Shown: positions 17,099 through 26,695, numbered from the stretch's first letter. The stretch: 64,000 nt of DNA from Streptosporangium sp. NBC_01756 (GCF_035917975.1 NZ_CP109130.1:1240001-1304000); one strand, 5' to 3'. Notes: generated by a model not told the origin, from the letters alone. Made by a program: numbers and translations.

Positions 17099-19129
17099 AT
17101 GACCGATCATTTGCTCGGCAGGGCCCCGAGGGGATCGGCGGACGAGAGCCCCGGCGCGGCCACGCCGGCGGCGCAGGGCAGGCTGGTGGGCAGGCGCTAC
17201 CGCCTGGTGTCACCGGTCGGCCGGGGCGGCATGGGCATGGTGTGGCAGGCGCACGACGTCCTGCTCGACCGGGACGTCGCGGTCAAGGAGCTGATCCTCC
17301 CCCACGGGCTGGACCACGCGGGCAAGCAGGTGGCGCACCGGCGCATGCTGCGTGAGGCCCATTCGGCGGCGCGGCTCAACCACCCCGGGATCGTCACCGT
17401 CCACGACGTCGTCGAGGAGGACGGCCGTCCCTGGATCGTGATGGAGCTGGTCCGCGCCTGGTCCCTGGAGCAGGCCGTACGGCAGAGCGGGCCGCTGCCC
17501 GTGGCGCAGGCCGCCGAGATCGGCGTCCGGGTGCTCGACGCGCTCCGCCACGCCCACGCCGCCGGAATCCTGCACCGCGACGTCAAACCCGGCAACGTGC
17601 TGCTCACCTCCGACCGGGTGGTGCTCACCGACTTCGGCATCGCCGCGATAGAGGGTGACATGGCGATCACCCAGACCGGTCAGCTGATGGGCTCCCCCGC
17701 CTATCTCCCGCCGGAGCGGCTGTCCGGCGGGCCGCTCACCCACGCCGCCGACCTCTGGTCCTTCGGCGCCACGCTGTACGCGGCCGTCGAGGGCCGCCCA
17801 CCGTACGAGGGCTCCGACTCGGTGGCCGTGCTGGGCGCGATCCTCACCCAGGAGCACAGGAGGCCGCAGCGGGCCGGAGCGCTGGTCGCCGTCATCGAGG
17901 GCCTGCTCCGCAAGGACCCGGCCGACCGGATGACCGCCGCCCAGGCGTCGGACCTGCTGGACCGGGTGCTGCGCAGCCACGGCTCCGCTCCCCCGGAACG
18001 CGGGCCCGCCCTGCCGCTCCCCCCGGCGTCGTTCCCGGACGGTCCCATGCCGGCGCACCTCATGCCCCCGCCGGACGCGCCCTCCGGGCCGATGCCCTCG
18101 CGGATCATCGAGACGCCCTCCGGCCCGGTGCGGGTGCCCTACGAGCCCTCGGCCGACGCGCCGGGCGGTTACGCGACGCCGCGCGACGCGCTGTCCGGCC
18201 CCTCCGGGACGCACCGCACCGGCCTGCCCCCCATCCCCGGGTGGCCCCCGGCCGAGGCCGCCGGTCACCAGCGCGGCTACGCGGCACTGCGCAGTCCGTC
18301 GGCCGACATCGGCCGTTCCCCGGCGCCCGACGCACCGGCCGGTACCACCGGCGAGGTGGTGCCCGTCCCACGGCAGAGCTCCTCCGGAGCCGGGATGTGG
18401 CCCCTCGCGACCGCGGCCGGCCGAAGCACCCGCGACGCCGCGCAGGACTCCCGGTCCGTGACGGCGCCCAGCCGGTCGGAAGGTCGCAGGAGCTCCCGCC
18501 GGCGGGCCAGGGGAGGCGACGGCTGGATGCGCGAGGGGCGGCCGACACCGCGCCTGCTGCTGGCCGGTGGAGCCGTGGCACTGGTCGTACTGGCCGCGCT
18601 GCTCGTCCTGCTCCCCGGCGACGACCCGGGCCCGGCGGAGACCCCGGCCCCGGCGACCTCCGCCCCCGCCGCTCAGGCGTCGCAGGCGCCCGGTGCGGTC
18701 CCCGAGGGGTTCAGGACGCTGAGCGGGGCAGGCGTCTCCGGCGCGGTGGCCAAGGGATGGACGGTGAAGACGGAGGAGAACGGTTCGGTCACCTTCTCCG
18801 CCCCCAAGGGCGGCGAGCAGAGCATCGTCGTCACCGAGGTTCCGGTGGCCGACCCGGTGACCGCGCTCCACCGGGCGAGCAAGAAGGGGCTGGACGAATA
18901 CCTCGAGGTCGGGGTGGCGCCGGTCCGGTACGGCAGGTGGCGGGCCGCCGACTGGGAGTACACCTATGTCCGGCCCGGGAGCGTCGTCCCCATGCGCGGG
19001 CTGACCCGCTACGTGGCGCTCGACGACCGGACCGCCTACCAGATCACGTTCGCGATGCAGGACCTGGCCTGGGAGAAGAGCGCCCCGCTCCGGCAGGCCT
19101 TCCTCGACACCTTCGCCCAGGTCGGCTGA
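17099..19129 (+). CDS. Membrane Ser/Thr protein kinase (PknB-type)
   Basis: A 676-residue transmembrane eukaryotic-type kinase. The kinase domain (about residues 28-290) has the glycine loop VGRGGMGMVW, VAVKEL with the ATP lysine, catalytic HRDVKPGNVLL (His159-Arg-Asp) and DFG near 178. A Pro-rich juxtamembrane region of about 190 residues follows, then a transmembrane helix (about 485-507) and an extracellular domain of about 150 residues starting PEGFRTLSG. All catalytic residues are present, so it is likely active. The ATG at 17099 follows GGGGGGACGGGG. The extracellular domain has no PASTA repeats; its ligand is unknown. Confidence 0.93.
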   Translation: MTDHLLGRAPRGSADESPGAATPAAQGRLVGRRYRLVSPVGRGGMGMVWQAHDVLLDRDVAVKELILPHGLDHAGKQVAHRRMLREAHSAARLNHPGIVTVHDVVEEDGRPWIVMELVRAWSLEQAVRQSGPLPVAQAAEIGVRVLDALRHAHAAGILHRDVKPGNVLLTSDRVVLTDFGIAAIEGDMAITQTGQLMGSPAYLPPERLSGGPLTHAADLWSFGATLYAAVEGRPPYEGSDSVAVLGAILTQEHRRPQRAGALVAVIEGLLRKDPADRMTAAQASDLLDRVLRSHGSAPPERGPALPLPPASFPDGPMPAHLMPPPDAPSGPMPSRIIETPSGPVRVPYEPSADAPGGYATPRDALSGPSGTHRTGLPPIPGWPPAEAAGHQRGYAALRSPSADIGRSPAPDAPAGTTGEVVPVPRQSSSGAGMWPLATAAGRSTRDAAQDSRSVTAPSRSEGRRSSRRRARGGDGWMREGRPTPRLLLAGGAVALVVLAALLVLLPGDDPGPAETPAPATSAPAAQASQAPGAVPEGFRTLSGAGVSGAVAKGWTVKTEENGSVTFSAPKGGEQSIVVTEVPVADPVTALHRASKKGLDEYLEVGVAPVRYGRWRAADWEYTYVRPGSVVPMRGLTRYVALDDRTAYQITFAMQDLAWEKSAPLRQAFLDTFAQVG

Positions 19130-19182
19130 ACTCTGGCGACCGCCTCCCGGAGAAACGTCACGAGTGATGACAGACTTCGCTC

Positions 19183-20460
19183 GTGACCGAAACCACCACA
19201 AATAGTGATATTTCCCCTATGGATAGGGGGGAGATCGTCGCCGTTCAGCGGCGGACACTCGCCGTCCTGTCCCTCGCCCAGATCACCAGCGGCGCCGGGG
19301 TCGCCGTGGCGCTCGCCCTCAGCTCGCTGGTGGTCGGCAAGCTCTCCGGCTCCGTGGCGATCAGCGGACTGGCCGGAACCGCGAGCGTGCTCGGCGCCGC
19401 CCTGCTGGCCCTGCCCACCGCCAGAGCCTCCGGCAGGGGCGGGCGCCGGGCCGGGCTGACCCTGGCCTACGGCTCGGCCCTGCTCGGCTGCCTGATCGCG
19501 GTGATCGCCATCACGGCGGGCTCGTGGCCGCTGCTCCTCGCCGGGCTGGTGCTCTTCGGCGGGGCGAGTGCGGGAAACCTGGCCTCCCGTTACTCCGCGA
19601 CCGACCTGTCCGCCCCGGGGCACTCGGCCCGGCACCTGTCGTGGGTGGTGTGGGCCGTCACCATCGGCTCGGTCGCCGGTCCGAACCTCGTGGAGCCGGC
19701 CGACCGGCTCGCCCGCCGGGCCGGGCTCGTCCCGGACTCCGGCCCGTTCGTGCTCTCCCTGCTGACCTTCGCGATCGCGCTGGGCATCCTCATGGCCGGG
19801 CTGCGCCCCGACCCGCTGCTGCTGGCCCGTTCGGTCGCTCCCGCGACGTCCGCGGTCTTCCCGGCGGCGGCCCGGACCGGGGGCACGCTGCGCGCCGCCT
19901 GGCAGGTCCTGCGCACGACACCGGCCGCGTCACGGGCACTGGTCGCGATCGCGGTCAGCCACACCGCGATGGTGTCGGTCATGTCGATGACGCCCATCCA
20001 TCTCGACCACAACGGCGCCACCTATTCGGTCATCGGCATCGTGATCAGCACGCACATCGCGGGTATGTACGCCCTCTCCCCGGTGGTCGGCTGGCTGGCC
20101 GACCGGATCGGCCGGGTCCGGGTGCTGGTGCTCGGCATGGTCCTGCTGCTGGCGGCCGCGGTCCTCGCCGGTACGGCCGGGCCGCACGGCGTCGCGCAGG
20201 TGTCGGCCGCCCTGGCCCTGCTGGGCGTCGGCTGGTCGTGCGGCCTGATCTCCGGCTCGGCGATGCTCAGCGAGGCCGTGCCGCTGGAGCGCCGTCCCGC
20301 CGTACAGGGCCTGTCCGACCTGCTGATGAACATCTGCGGCGCGACCGGCACCCTGGTGGCCGGCGCGATCGTGGGCACCCTGTCCTACGGCGCGCTCGGC
20401 ACGGTGGTGGCCGTCATGGTGACGATCACCGGCGGGTGGCTGGCCCTGCGGCAGACGTGA
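19183..20460 (+). CDS. MFS transporter
   Basis: A 425-residue major facilitator with about 12 hydrophobic segments and the loop motif GWLADRIGRVRVLV between helices 8 and 9. The GTG at 19183 lacks a clear ribosome site; the preceding 27 bases form an imperfect palindrome (CACGAG/CTCGTG), so a leaderless or repressed transcript is possible. An in-frame ATG at 19219 is the alternative. It starts 53 bases after the kinase stop and may be co-transcribed. The substrate is unknown; resemblance is to drug-efflux-type carriers. Confidence 0.85.
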   Translation: MTETTTNSDISPMDRGEIVAVQRRTLAVLSLAQITSGAGVAVALALSSLVVGKLSGSVAISGLAGTASVLGAALLALPTARASGRGGRRAGLTLAYGSALLGCLIAVIAITAGSWPLLLAGLVLFGGASAGNLASRYSATDLSAPGHSARHLSWVVWAVTIGSVAGPNLVEPADRLARRAGLVPDSGPFVLSLLTFAIALGILMAGLRPDPLLLARSVAPATSAVFPAAARTGGTLRAAWQVLRTTPAASRALVAIAVSHTAMVSVMSMTPIHLDHNGATYSVIGIVISTHIAGMYALSPVVGWLADRIGRVRVLVLGMVLLLAAAVLAGTAGPHGVAQVSAALALLGVGWSCGLISGSAMLSEAVPLERRPAVQGLSDLLMNICGATGTLVAGAIVGTLSYGALGTVVAVMVTITGGWLALRQT

Positions 20461-20489
20461 GGATCCCGCCACCGGCCCGGCCCCGCGCG

Positions 20490-20610
20490 CCGTCCGAACC
20501 CGCACCATCCGACCTGGGCCGTCCGCACCCAGGCCGGGCGAACCCGCACCGTCCGAACCCGCACCGGGCGAATCCAGGCCGGGCGAACCGGCGCGGGCCG
20601 GCCGGCTCCG
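20490..20610. repeat. Degenerate short repeats between convergent genes
   Basis: Multiple imperfect copies of a GAACCCGCACCGTCC / CAGGCCGGGCGAA unit of 12-15 bases fill the gap between the MFS and PolA-like stops. Such GC-rich repeats recur in several gaps of this window. Confidence 0.55.
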
Positions 20611-20612
20611 GC

Positions 20613-22208
20613 TCACTTGGCGTCGGCGTAGCACCGCACCGCGAGGGCCTGCATCGGGAAACGCACCGGCGTCGGGCCGAACAGCAGCCGGGTCGCCTCC
20701 CCGGCGGCCGTCCCGACCGCCGCGACGACCTCCTCGGCCAGCTCCGCCGGACAGTGCACCATCACCTCGTCGTGCTGGAAGAACACCAGCCTGGCCGGGT
20801 CGGGCAACAGCCCGCGCAGCACGGCCATGAGCGCGAGCGCCCACTCCGCCGCGGTGGCCTGCACCACGAAGTTGCGGGTGAACCGGCCCCTGTCCCGGAC
20901 CGCCCGGCTCCCCTCGGGCCCGGAGACCAGCTCCCGCCACCGGGCCGACGGCGGCGGGCAGGTGCGGCCGAGCCAGGAACGGACCAGGTGGCCCTCCTCC
21001 CCCCTCCGCGCGGCGTCCTCCACGAACCGGTAGGCCCTGGGGAAGCGCTGCCGCATCACGGCCAGCAGCCTGGACGCGTCCCCGCTGGTCCCGCCGTACA
21101 TTGCCGACAGCATGGCGAGCTTGGCGTTGTCGCGCTCACCGCCGAACGACTGGGCCAGCGCCTGGTAGAGGTCGATCTGCCCGGCCGCCCCGGCCAGGCC
21201 GCCGTCGCCGGCCATCGCGGCCAGGACCCGGGGTTCGAGCTGGGCCGCGTCGGCGACGACCAGGGTCCAGCCCTCGTCGGCGACCACGACCCTGCGCATC
21301 ACCTTGGGGATCTGCAGCGCGCCGCCGCCGCTCGTGGCCCACCGGCCCGACACCACGCCGCCCACCACGTATTCGGGCCGGAAACGGTGGTCGCGGACCC
21401 ACTGGTCGGCCCAGCTCCAGCCGTGGAAGCTGTAGATCCTGGCCAGCTCCTTGTAGGCCAGCAGGGGCGCGACGCCGGGGTGGTCGATCTCCTTGATCTC
21501 GCGGGCCCGGGTGGAGGCGACGGGCACGCCCGCCGCCTTGAACGCCCTGACGATCTGCTGCGGGGAGTCGGGGTTGAACGACGCGCCGAAGGCCGCCGCG
21601 ACCTCGTCGGCCAGGGCCTGGAGCTTGGCGGGCCGCATGCCGTGCACCGGGCGCGGACCGAGCAGTCCGGTCAGGAGGGTGTCGTGCGCGTCCTCCCGCC
21701 AGGGCATGCCCTCGTGACCCATCTCCGCCGCGATGAGCGCCCCGGCGGACTCGGCGGCGACCAGCAGCCGGAAGCGTCCCGGATCCTCGACGGCCTCGAT
21801 CCGTCTGAGCTGGTCGGCGTGGACCTGGGCGACCAGGTCGGCGTCGGGCGGGGCCGGCTCCTCCTCGAACAGGGTGGCCTGCCGCGCCTGCGGCCCGTGG
21901 TGGTCCTCCGGCACCGGGAGGCCGTGCAGTCGCGCGTAAGCGGCCTGGGCCGAGTGGGGCTCGCCGTAACGCCCCTCGTATCCCAGCAGCAGGCCCTCGG
22001 TCAGCGTCAGGTCGTGGCAGCGGGTCAGCCGCACGCCGGCGGCGAGCAGCGCGGGGTAGACCTCCCGGGTGTCCGTCCAGACCCAGCGCGGCCGGCCGGC
22101 CTCCAGCTCCCGCACGGCCCCCGCCAGATCGGCGACGGCCCGTACGGGCTCCCCGTCCGGGCGCAGGACCCCTCCACCGCCGGGACCTGCGGCGACTACC
22201 ACGTTCAT
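20613..22208 (-). CDS. PolA-like bifunctional 3'-5' exonuclease/DNA polymerase
   Basis: A 531-residue family A polymerase of the short actinobacterial type, lacking the 5' nuclease domain of Pol I. Polymerase motifs are present in modified form: motif A VADAAQLEPR near residue 320 (DYSQIELR in Pol I), motif B RDNAKLAMLSAMYGG near 357 and motif C FFQHDEVMVH near 476. The N-terminal part is a divergent exonuclease-like domain. The ATG at 22208 is 35 bases after the metallophosphoesterase stop. Its cellular role, presumably repair, is not established for this subfamily. Confidence 0.88.
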   Translation of the reverse strand: MNVVVAAGPGGGGVLRPDGEPVRAVADLAGAVRELEAGRPRWVWTDTREVYPALLAAGVRLTRCHDLTLTEGLLLGYEGRYGEPHSAQAAYARLHGLPVPEDHHGPQARQATLFEEEPAPPDADLVAQVHADQLRRIEAVEDPGRFRLLVAAESAGALIAAEMGHEGMPWREDAHDTLLTGLLGPRPVHGMRPAKLQALADEVAAAFGASFNPDSPQQIVRAFKAAGVPVASTRAREIKEIDHPGVAPLLAYKELARIYSFHGWSWADQWVRDHRFRPEYVVGGVVSGRWATSGGGALQIPKVMRRVVVADEGWTLVVADAAQLEPRVLAAMAGDGGLAGAAGQIDLYQALAQSFGGERDNAKLAMLSAMYGGTSGDASRLLAVMRQRFPRAYRFVEDAARRGEEGHLVRSWLGRTCPPPSARWRELVSGPEGSRAVRDRGRFTRNFVVQATAAEWALALMAVLRGLLPDPARLVFFQHDEVMVHCPAELAEEVVAAVGTAAGEATRLLFGPTPVRFPMQALAVRCYADAK

Positions 22209-22243
22209 ACGCCCAGCCTGCCACGGAGGGCCGACATTTCCGG

Positions 22244-23752
22244 TCAGAGGAGCGAGATCTCGACCTCGTCTTCGAGCGGGGGTTCGATCTCCTGCGGCAG
22301 GCAGCCGGTGGCGGCGAAGCACCGGATCCGCAACGCCTGCGGGGTCACGGAGATGTGCAGGAAACTCTTGAAGAAGGGCGGGGTGTCCCAGTCGGACAGC
22401 TCCGACAGGTAGCGGTGGAAGATCCGGCCCACGGGCAGCCGGAACGGCATCGGCCAGCCGCCGAGGATCCGTGCCGCCCACCGCATCCGCCGGGTGATGC
22501 GGACGGGCGGGCCGTCCCTGACCGGGGTGACGCCGATCCGCCGGGACATCAGCGCCGCGCTCTCCGCCGGGGTGAGATAGAGCCAGCGCATGCGCAGCCG
22601 TTCGCTGTAGAGCTTGCTGTAGAACGACAGCGAGTCGCCGCGCAGGGGGTAGCACCGGTAGTCGCCCTCGTCGATCCCGCCGACGGTGACCCTGGGGGTG
22701 GTGTGGGTGGCGTGCATGAAGGCCCCGGAGCCGCCCGCGACGATGTACTGGATCGTCCGGCCGCCGGCCGTGATCGGAAAGCGCTGGTAGTTGTGCACGT
22801 CCCCGCCGATCGCGGCGACGTAGTTGTGCGCGGGGTCGGTGACGATGTCGTCGATCGTGCCGCCGTCCTCGAGCGCGGAAGGCTTGTACTCGTTACGGGT
22901 GTAGATGGGTTTACCGGTGATCAGCACCTTGGGCCGGGGGTCGCGCGAGACCTCGCGCAGCCATCCGGCCTGCTCCCGGTCGATCGTGCCGCGGATGCCG
23001 GTGTCGACTCCCACGATGAGCAGACCGGGGGTCTCCATCGCCCAGTACGGCGCGGGCTGTGTGGCCTGCTGCTCGGGCAGCGCCCGGCGCTCGCGCGCCC
23101 CGGCCAGCCCGGCCTCGTCGATCTTCTCCGGTCTGCGCCAGAGCAGCCCGCGCAGCCCGGCGGGCGACAGCCGGAACCCCTCGCGCTCGGCCTTGAGCGC
23201 GGGGGCGTCGCAGAAGACGCGCATGAAACCGCCGAGCCCGTCGTACCAGTCGTGGTTGCCGGGGACCGCGTAGATCGGCGCCCGATAGTCCTGGTAGGGG
23301 CGGAAGAACTTGTCGTCGTACTCGTTCCCCGATCCGGTGGGGTAGATCACGTCGCTGGCGATGACGGCGAAATCGGTGTCCGCGCCGAGCTTGAGCATGC
23401 CGGGGACCACGGCGTACTGCGAGGCGTCGCCCTCACCGGTGTCGCCGAGAACGAGGAAGGAGAACTCGGGCCCGACGTCCATCGGGATCCGGAAGGCGGA
23501 GTCGACGCCCCGCTCGCGCTGTGCGGCCACCCAGCGCGCACGGACCTGGTCCGAGGGGTCGCCGAACAGGCCCGCGAGGACCTCGTTCCTCGACTTCCAG
23601 ACGGTGCGCGGGCTGAGCCAGGTGAAGGTCTCGGCGTTGGGCCGCAGCTCCTTGAACGTACCGATCTGGGCGCAGGCCCAGCCCGCGCCCTCCTCCGAGA
23701 TCCGGGAGGAGAGCTCACGCCCGCGCTCCGCCGCGCGTCCTACATCGACCAT
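22244..23752 (-). CDS. Metallophosphoesterase
   Basis: A 502-residue calcineurin-like phosphoesterase with the family metal ligands GDTGEGD (about residues 103-109), GNHDWYDG (about 166) and GGDVHNYQRF (about 315). No signal peptide or membrane segment is visible, so it is probably cytoplasmic. Similar large metallophosphoesterases are common in actinomycetes and lack an assigned substrate. It precedes the PolA-like gene by 35 bases on the same strand. Confidence 0.87.
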   Translation of the reverse strand: MVDVGRAAERGRELSSRISEEGAGWACAQIGTFKELRPNAETFTWLSPRTVWKSRNEVLAGLFGDPSDQVRARWVAAQRERGVDSAFRIPMDVGPEFSFLVLGDTGEGDASQYAVVPGMLKLGADTDFAVIASDVIYPTGSGNEYDDKFFRPYQDYRAPIYAVPGNHDWYDGLGGFMRVFCDAPALKAEREGFRLSPAGLRGLLWRRPEKIDEAGLAGARERRALPEQQATQPAPYWAMETPGLLIVGVDTGIRGTIDREQAGWLREVSRDPRPKVLITGKPIYTRNEYKPSALEDGGTIDDIVTDPAHNYVAAIGGDVHNYQRFPITAGGRTIQYIVAGGSGAFMHATHTTPRVTVGGIDEGDYRCYPLRGDSLSFYSKLYSERLRMRWLYLTPAESAALMSRRIGVTPVRDGPPVRITRRMRWAARILGGWPMPFRLPVGRIFHRYLSELSDWDTPPFFKSFLHISVTPQALRIRCFAATGCLPQEIEPPLEDEVEISLL

Positions 23753-23792
23753 GACCGTATTTTGGCGGTGATCTTACGAAGTCGCACCCGGA

Positions 23793-24290
23793 TCAGGGAA
23801 GGCGGCCGATCTCGAAGTCGTCGAAGTAGGCGCGGGTGGGGGGTGCGGATCCGCCTCCCTGCCCGGCGGTCAGCCCGAACCTGGGCCGTCCGACGGCACT
23901 CTTGGTCTCGGTGTCCTCGACCTCCGCCAGGAGGGACTCACCGGCCCACAGGGCCACCCGTACCCGCCCGTCACCGCGCGCGCATTCGGCGCGCAACGCG
24001 ACCCCGCCCTTCCCGAAACCCGGAACGGCCACGTCCGGAGTCAGATCCCAGCCCGTCTTCCCCACGGTCTTGCGTATCCTCGCCCGGCCGTCGGAACGGA
24101 TCTGCAGCGTGTAGTAGAAGTCGTTCCCGCTGTCGTCGTCACGGGAGTATTCGCAGTAGATCACCGCCCACCCGTTGACGTCACCCTCGGTGACCTCGGC
24201 CTTGACGCTCACCAGCACCCGGTCCGGGACCTCGGCGTTGACGGGCGCGACACCCCATCGGTCGGTGGTGGCGGTGTCCGTCGACATCGT
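23793..24290 (-). pseudogene. C-terminal remnant of an interrupted Ser/Thr kinase gene
   Basis: About 165 codons reading MSTDTATTDRWGVAP onward through VKAEVTEGDVNGWAVIYCEY and YYTLQIRSDGRARIRK to a stop at 23793. This is the second half of a jelly-roll (LamG/glycosyl-hydrolase-16-like) sensory domain of the kind found outside the membrane in some actinobacterial kinases. Its first half, with kinase domain and membrane segment, lies on the far side of the TnpB element (25839-26695) in the same orientation. Joining the two sides restores a continuous domain. As a separate frame it has no plausible start or ribosome site. Confidence 0.75.
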
Positions 24291-24480
24291 TTGACGCGCT
24301 CCCCGGCCTGAAGGGCGGGGATTCAGCCCGTACCGCGCGTTCACGCGGCACCTCTGAGGCTTCCTGCTTCAACGACCTGAGCCACCGCAAGCAGTGGTCT
24401 TACCTGGTCTCCACAGGCGTTTAACGTCTCCGCCTCCCGCCGCGTCTCAGCGGCAGGTTTCCGTCCAGCGGCGACGACTC
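24291..24480 (-). ncRNA. Predicted omega RNA (TnpB guide RNA scaffold)
   Basis: In TnpB elements the guide RNA comes from the 3' part of tnpB and runs through the right end, with the guide being the flanking DNA just past it. Here that is the minus-strand region from about 24480 to the right-end hairpin (24301-24320) and boundary (24291). The guide would begin ACGATGTCGACGGACA, i.e. kinase-gene sequence. Position is predicted from element architecture; the 5' end is a guess. Confidence 0.5.
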
Positions 24481-25594
24481 GTCGTCCTTCGATCAGCACG
24501 TTGATCGCCGCGTTCACGTCCCGGTCGTGGGCCGCGCCACAAGCGCAGATCCACGACCGGACGTTCAACGGCATCGAGGTGGCGATGCTCCCGCACGCCG
24601 AGCACAGCTTCGATGAGGGAAACCAGCGGTCGATCTTCGCGAAGGTCCGCCCGTACCGGGCGGCCTTGTACTCCAGCATGGCGACGAACTGAGACCAGCC
24701 CGCATCGTGGACGCTCTTGGCCAGCCTGGTGCGCGCCAGGCCGGACACGGCAAGGTTCTCCACGTACACCGCTTGGTTGTCGCGGATGATGCCCGTGGAG
24801 AGCTTATGTGCCCAGTCCCGGCGCGTATCGGCCACCCGGGCGTGCGCCTTGGCGACCTTGACGACGGCTTTCTCGCGGTTCGCCGAACCCTTCGCCTTGC
24901 GAGACAGCGCCTTCTGCGCCTTGCGGAGCTTCTTGGCCACCCGGCGCAGAAGGCGCGGGTTGTCGATCTTTCGGCCGTTCGACAGGACCGCGAAGTGCGT
25001 GAGACCGAGATCGATGCCGACCTCGTCCGCGACCTGAGGCAGCGGCTCATCGGTCGTCTCGACGACGAACGACGCGAAGTACCGGCCAGAGCTGTCCTTG
25101 ATGACCGTCACGCTGGACGGTTCGGCGGGCAGGGGCCGTGACCAGCGGACCGGCACGTCTCCGATCTTCGGCAGACGTAGTTTCCCGCCCGGCGTGACGG
25201 CGAAGCGGGCGTTCTTCGTGAACCGGACCGCTTGCCGGGTGTCCTTGCGTGACCGGAACCGGGGCGGCGCGACCTTGGGGCCCTTGCGCTTACCGGACAG
25301 GGAGGCGAAGAAGTTGCGGTAGGCGGTGTTCAGATCGGCCAGAGCCTGCTGAAGCACCACGGCGCAAACCTCGCCCAGCCACGCCCGCTCCGGCGCCGCC
25401 TTCGCCTGCGTGATGACCCGCTTCGACAGCTCGGCGTCGGAGACGTACGGCAACCCGGCCGCGCGGGCGGCCTGCCGTGCGCGCAGCCCGTCGTTGAACA
25501 CCACGCGGGCACACCCGAACGCCTGGGCCAGCGACCGGCGCTGGTCGGCGTCCGGATAGACCCGGTAGTTGTAGCGAAGCCGCACGGTAGGCAT
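24341..25594 (-). CDS. tnpB: TnpB RNA-guided endonuclease of IS200/IS605 family
   Basis: A 417-residue full-length TnpB. An N-terminal helical/wedge region (YNYRVYPDADQRRSLAQAFG) is followed by RuvC motif I EVGIDLG near residue 193, motif II YVENLAV near 275, a zinc ribbon CSACG..CACG (about 331-352) and motif III HDRDVNAAINVL near 356. All three acidic catalytic positions are intact, so nuclease activity is plausible. It starts 26 bases from the divergent Phd-like gene with no leader room for a ribosome site, suggesting a leaderless mRNA. Confidence 0.95.
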   Translation of the reverse strand: MPTVRLRYNYRVYPDADQRRSLAQAFGCARVVFNDGLRARQAARAAGLPYVSDAELSKRVITQAKAAPERAWLGEVCAVVLQQALADLNTAYRNFFASLSGKRKGPKVAPPRFRSRKDTRQAVRFTKNARFAVTPGGKLRLPKIGDVPVRWSRPLPAEPSSVTVIKDSSGRYFASFVVETTDEPLPQVADEVGIDLGLTHFAVLSNGRKIDNPRLLRRVAKKLRKAQKALSRKAKGSANREKAVVKVAKAHARVADTRRDWAHKLSTGIIRDNQAVYVENLAVSGLARTRLAKSVHDAGWSQFVAMLEYKAARYGRTFAKIDRWFPSSKLCSACGSIATSMPLNVRSWICACGAAHDRDVNAAINVLIEGRRVVAAGRKPAAETRREAETLNACGDQVRPLLAVAQVVEAGSLRGAA

Positions 25595-25596
25595 CG

Positions 25597-25621
25597 TACG
25601 TTCGTTCGGTTACTGAACGTA
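25597..25621. promoter_or_regulatory. Inverted repeat between divergent tnpB and Phd-like genes
   Basis: TACGTTC (25597-25603) / GAACGTA (25615-25621), an 11-base spacer, occupies nearly the whole 26-base gap between the two start codons and overlaps the A of the Phd-like ATG. It is an ideal position for a repressor of both genes; the Phd-like product is the obvious candidate. Confidence 0.6.
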
Positions 25622-25791
25622 TGGGAATCCGAGTGATCCGTGAACACACCAGCGACCGCGCCAACGCCGCCCACTATCTCGGCGAACCGACCATCGTGGA
25701 GCGCAACGGCCAGCCCTTCGCCGTCTTGGTGCCTTACGCCTGGTGGGCCGAACGGCAAGACCAGGAAGGCCAGGGCACGCTCGTGCCCTAG
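25621..25791 (+). CDS. Phd/YefM-like small protein carried by the TnpB element
   Basis: A 56-residue protein: MGIRVIREHTSDRANAAHYL, then TIVERNGQPFAVLVPYAWW. The IVERNGQPFAVLVP stretch is the hallmark end of the Phd/YefM antitoxin DNA-binding domain (VITRNGKPVAVLVP type). The usual toxin-binding tail is very short and no toxin gene is adjacent. It is divergent from tnpB over a 25-bp inverted repeat and lies inside the element ends, so a regulator of tnpB is more likely than a toxin-antitoxin pair. The first half is a poor match to Phd, so the family call is moderate. Confidence 0.65.
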   Translation: MGIRVIREHTSDRANAAHYLGEPTIVERNGQPFAVLVPYAWWAERQDQEGQGTLVP

Positions 25792-25807
25792 CGGGCACTC
25801 CCGCGCG

Positions 25808-25832
25808 GGCCTTCACCCCCGGTCTGAAGGCC
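25808..25832. repeat. Left-end hairpin of the TnpB element
   Basis: Perfect 8-bp stem GGCCTTCA (25808-25815) / TGAAGGCC (25825-25832) with a 9-base loop. It is placed just inside the point where kinase coding homology breaks off, as expected for the subterminal hairpin recognised by TnpA in IS200/IS605 elements. Confidence 0.65.
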
Positions 25833-25838
25833 GGAGCA

Positions 25839-26695
<857 letters not shown>

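Larger units (their letters stand above)
24291..25838 (-). mobile_element. IS200/IS605-type (IS1341-like, tnpB-only) element with a Phd-like passenger
   Basis: An element of about 1.55 kb inserted in a kinase gene. It contains tnpB on the minus strand and a small divergent Phd-like gene. There is no tnpA (Y1 transposase), so movement needs one in trans. The right end, in tnpB orientation, is the GAATCCCCGCCC-type hairpin ending at GCGTCAA (24291-24330), typical of actinobacterial IS605-group ends; the left end carries an 8-bp perfect hairpin at 25808-25832. As usual for this group there are no terminal inverted repeats or target duplication. The right boundary is set by kinase homology resuming at ACGATGTCG; the left boundary is uncertain by about 5 bases. 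Confidence 0.8.

Noticed and set aside
19524-22412. 962-codon open frame on the plus strand
   Set aside because: It runs through the MFS gene in another frame and antisense to the PolA-like gene; composition is Arg/Pro/Gly filler.
25621-25791. Toxin-antitoxin module
   Set aside because: Only the Phd-like half is present; the neighbour is tnpB, not a toxin, and no second small gene is seen.
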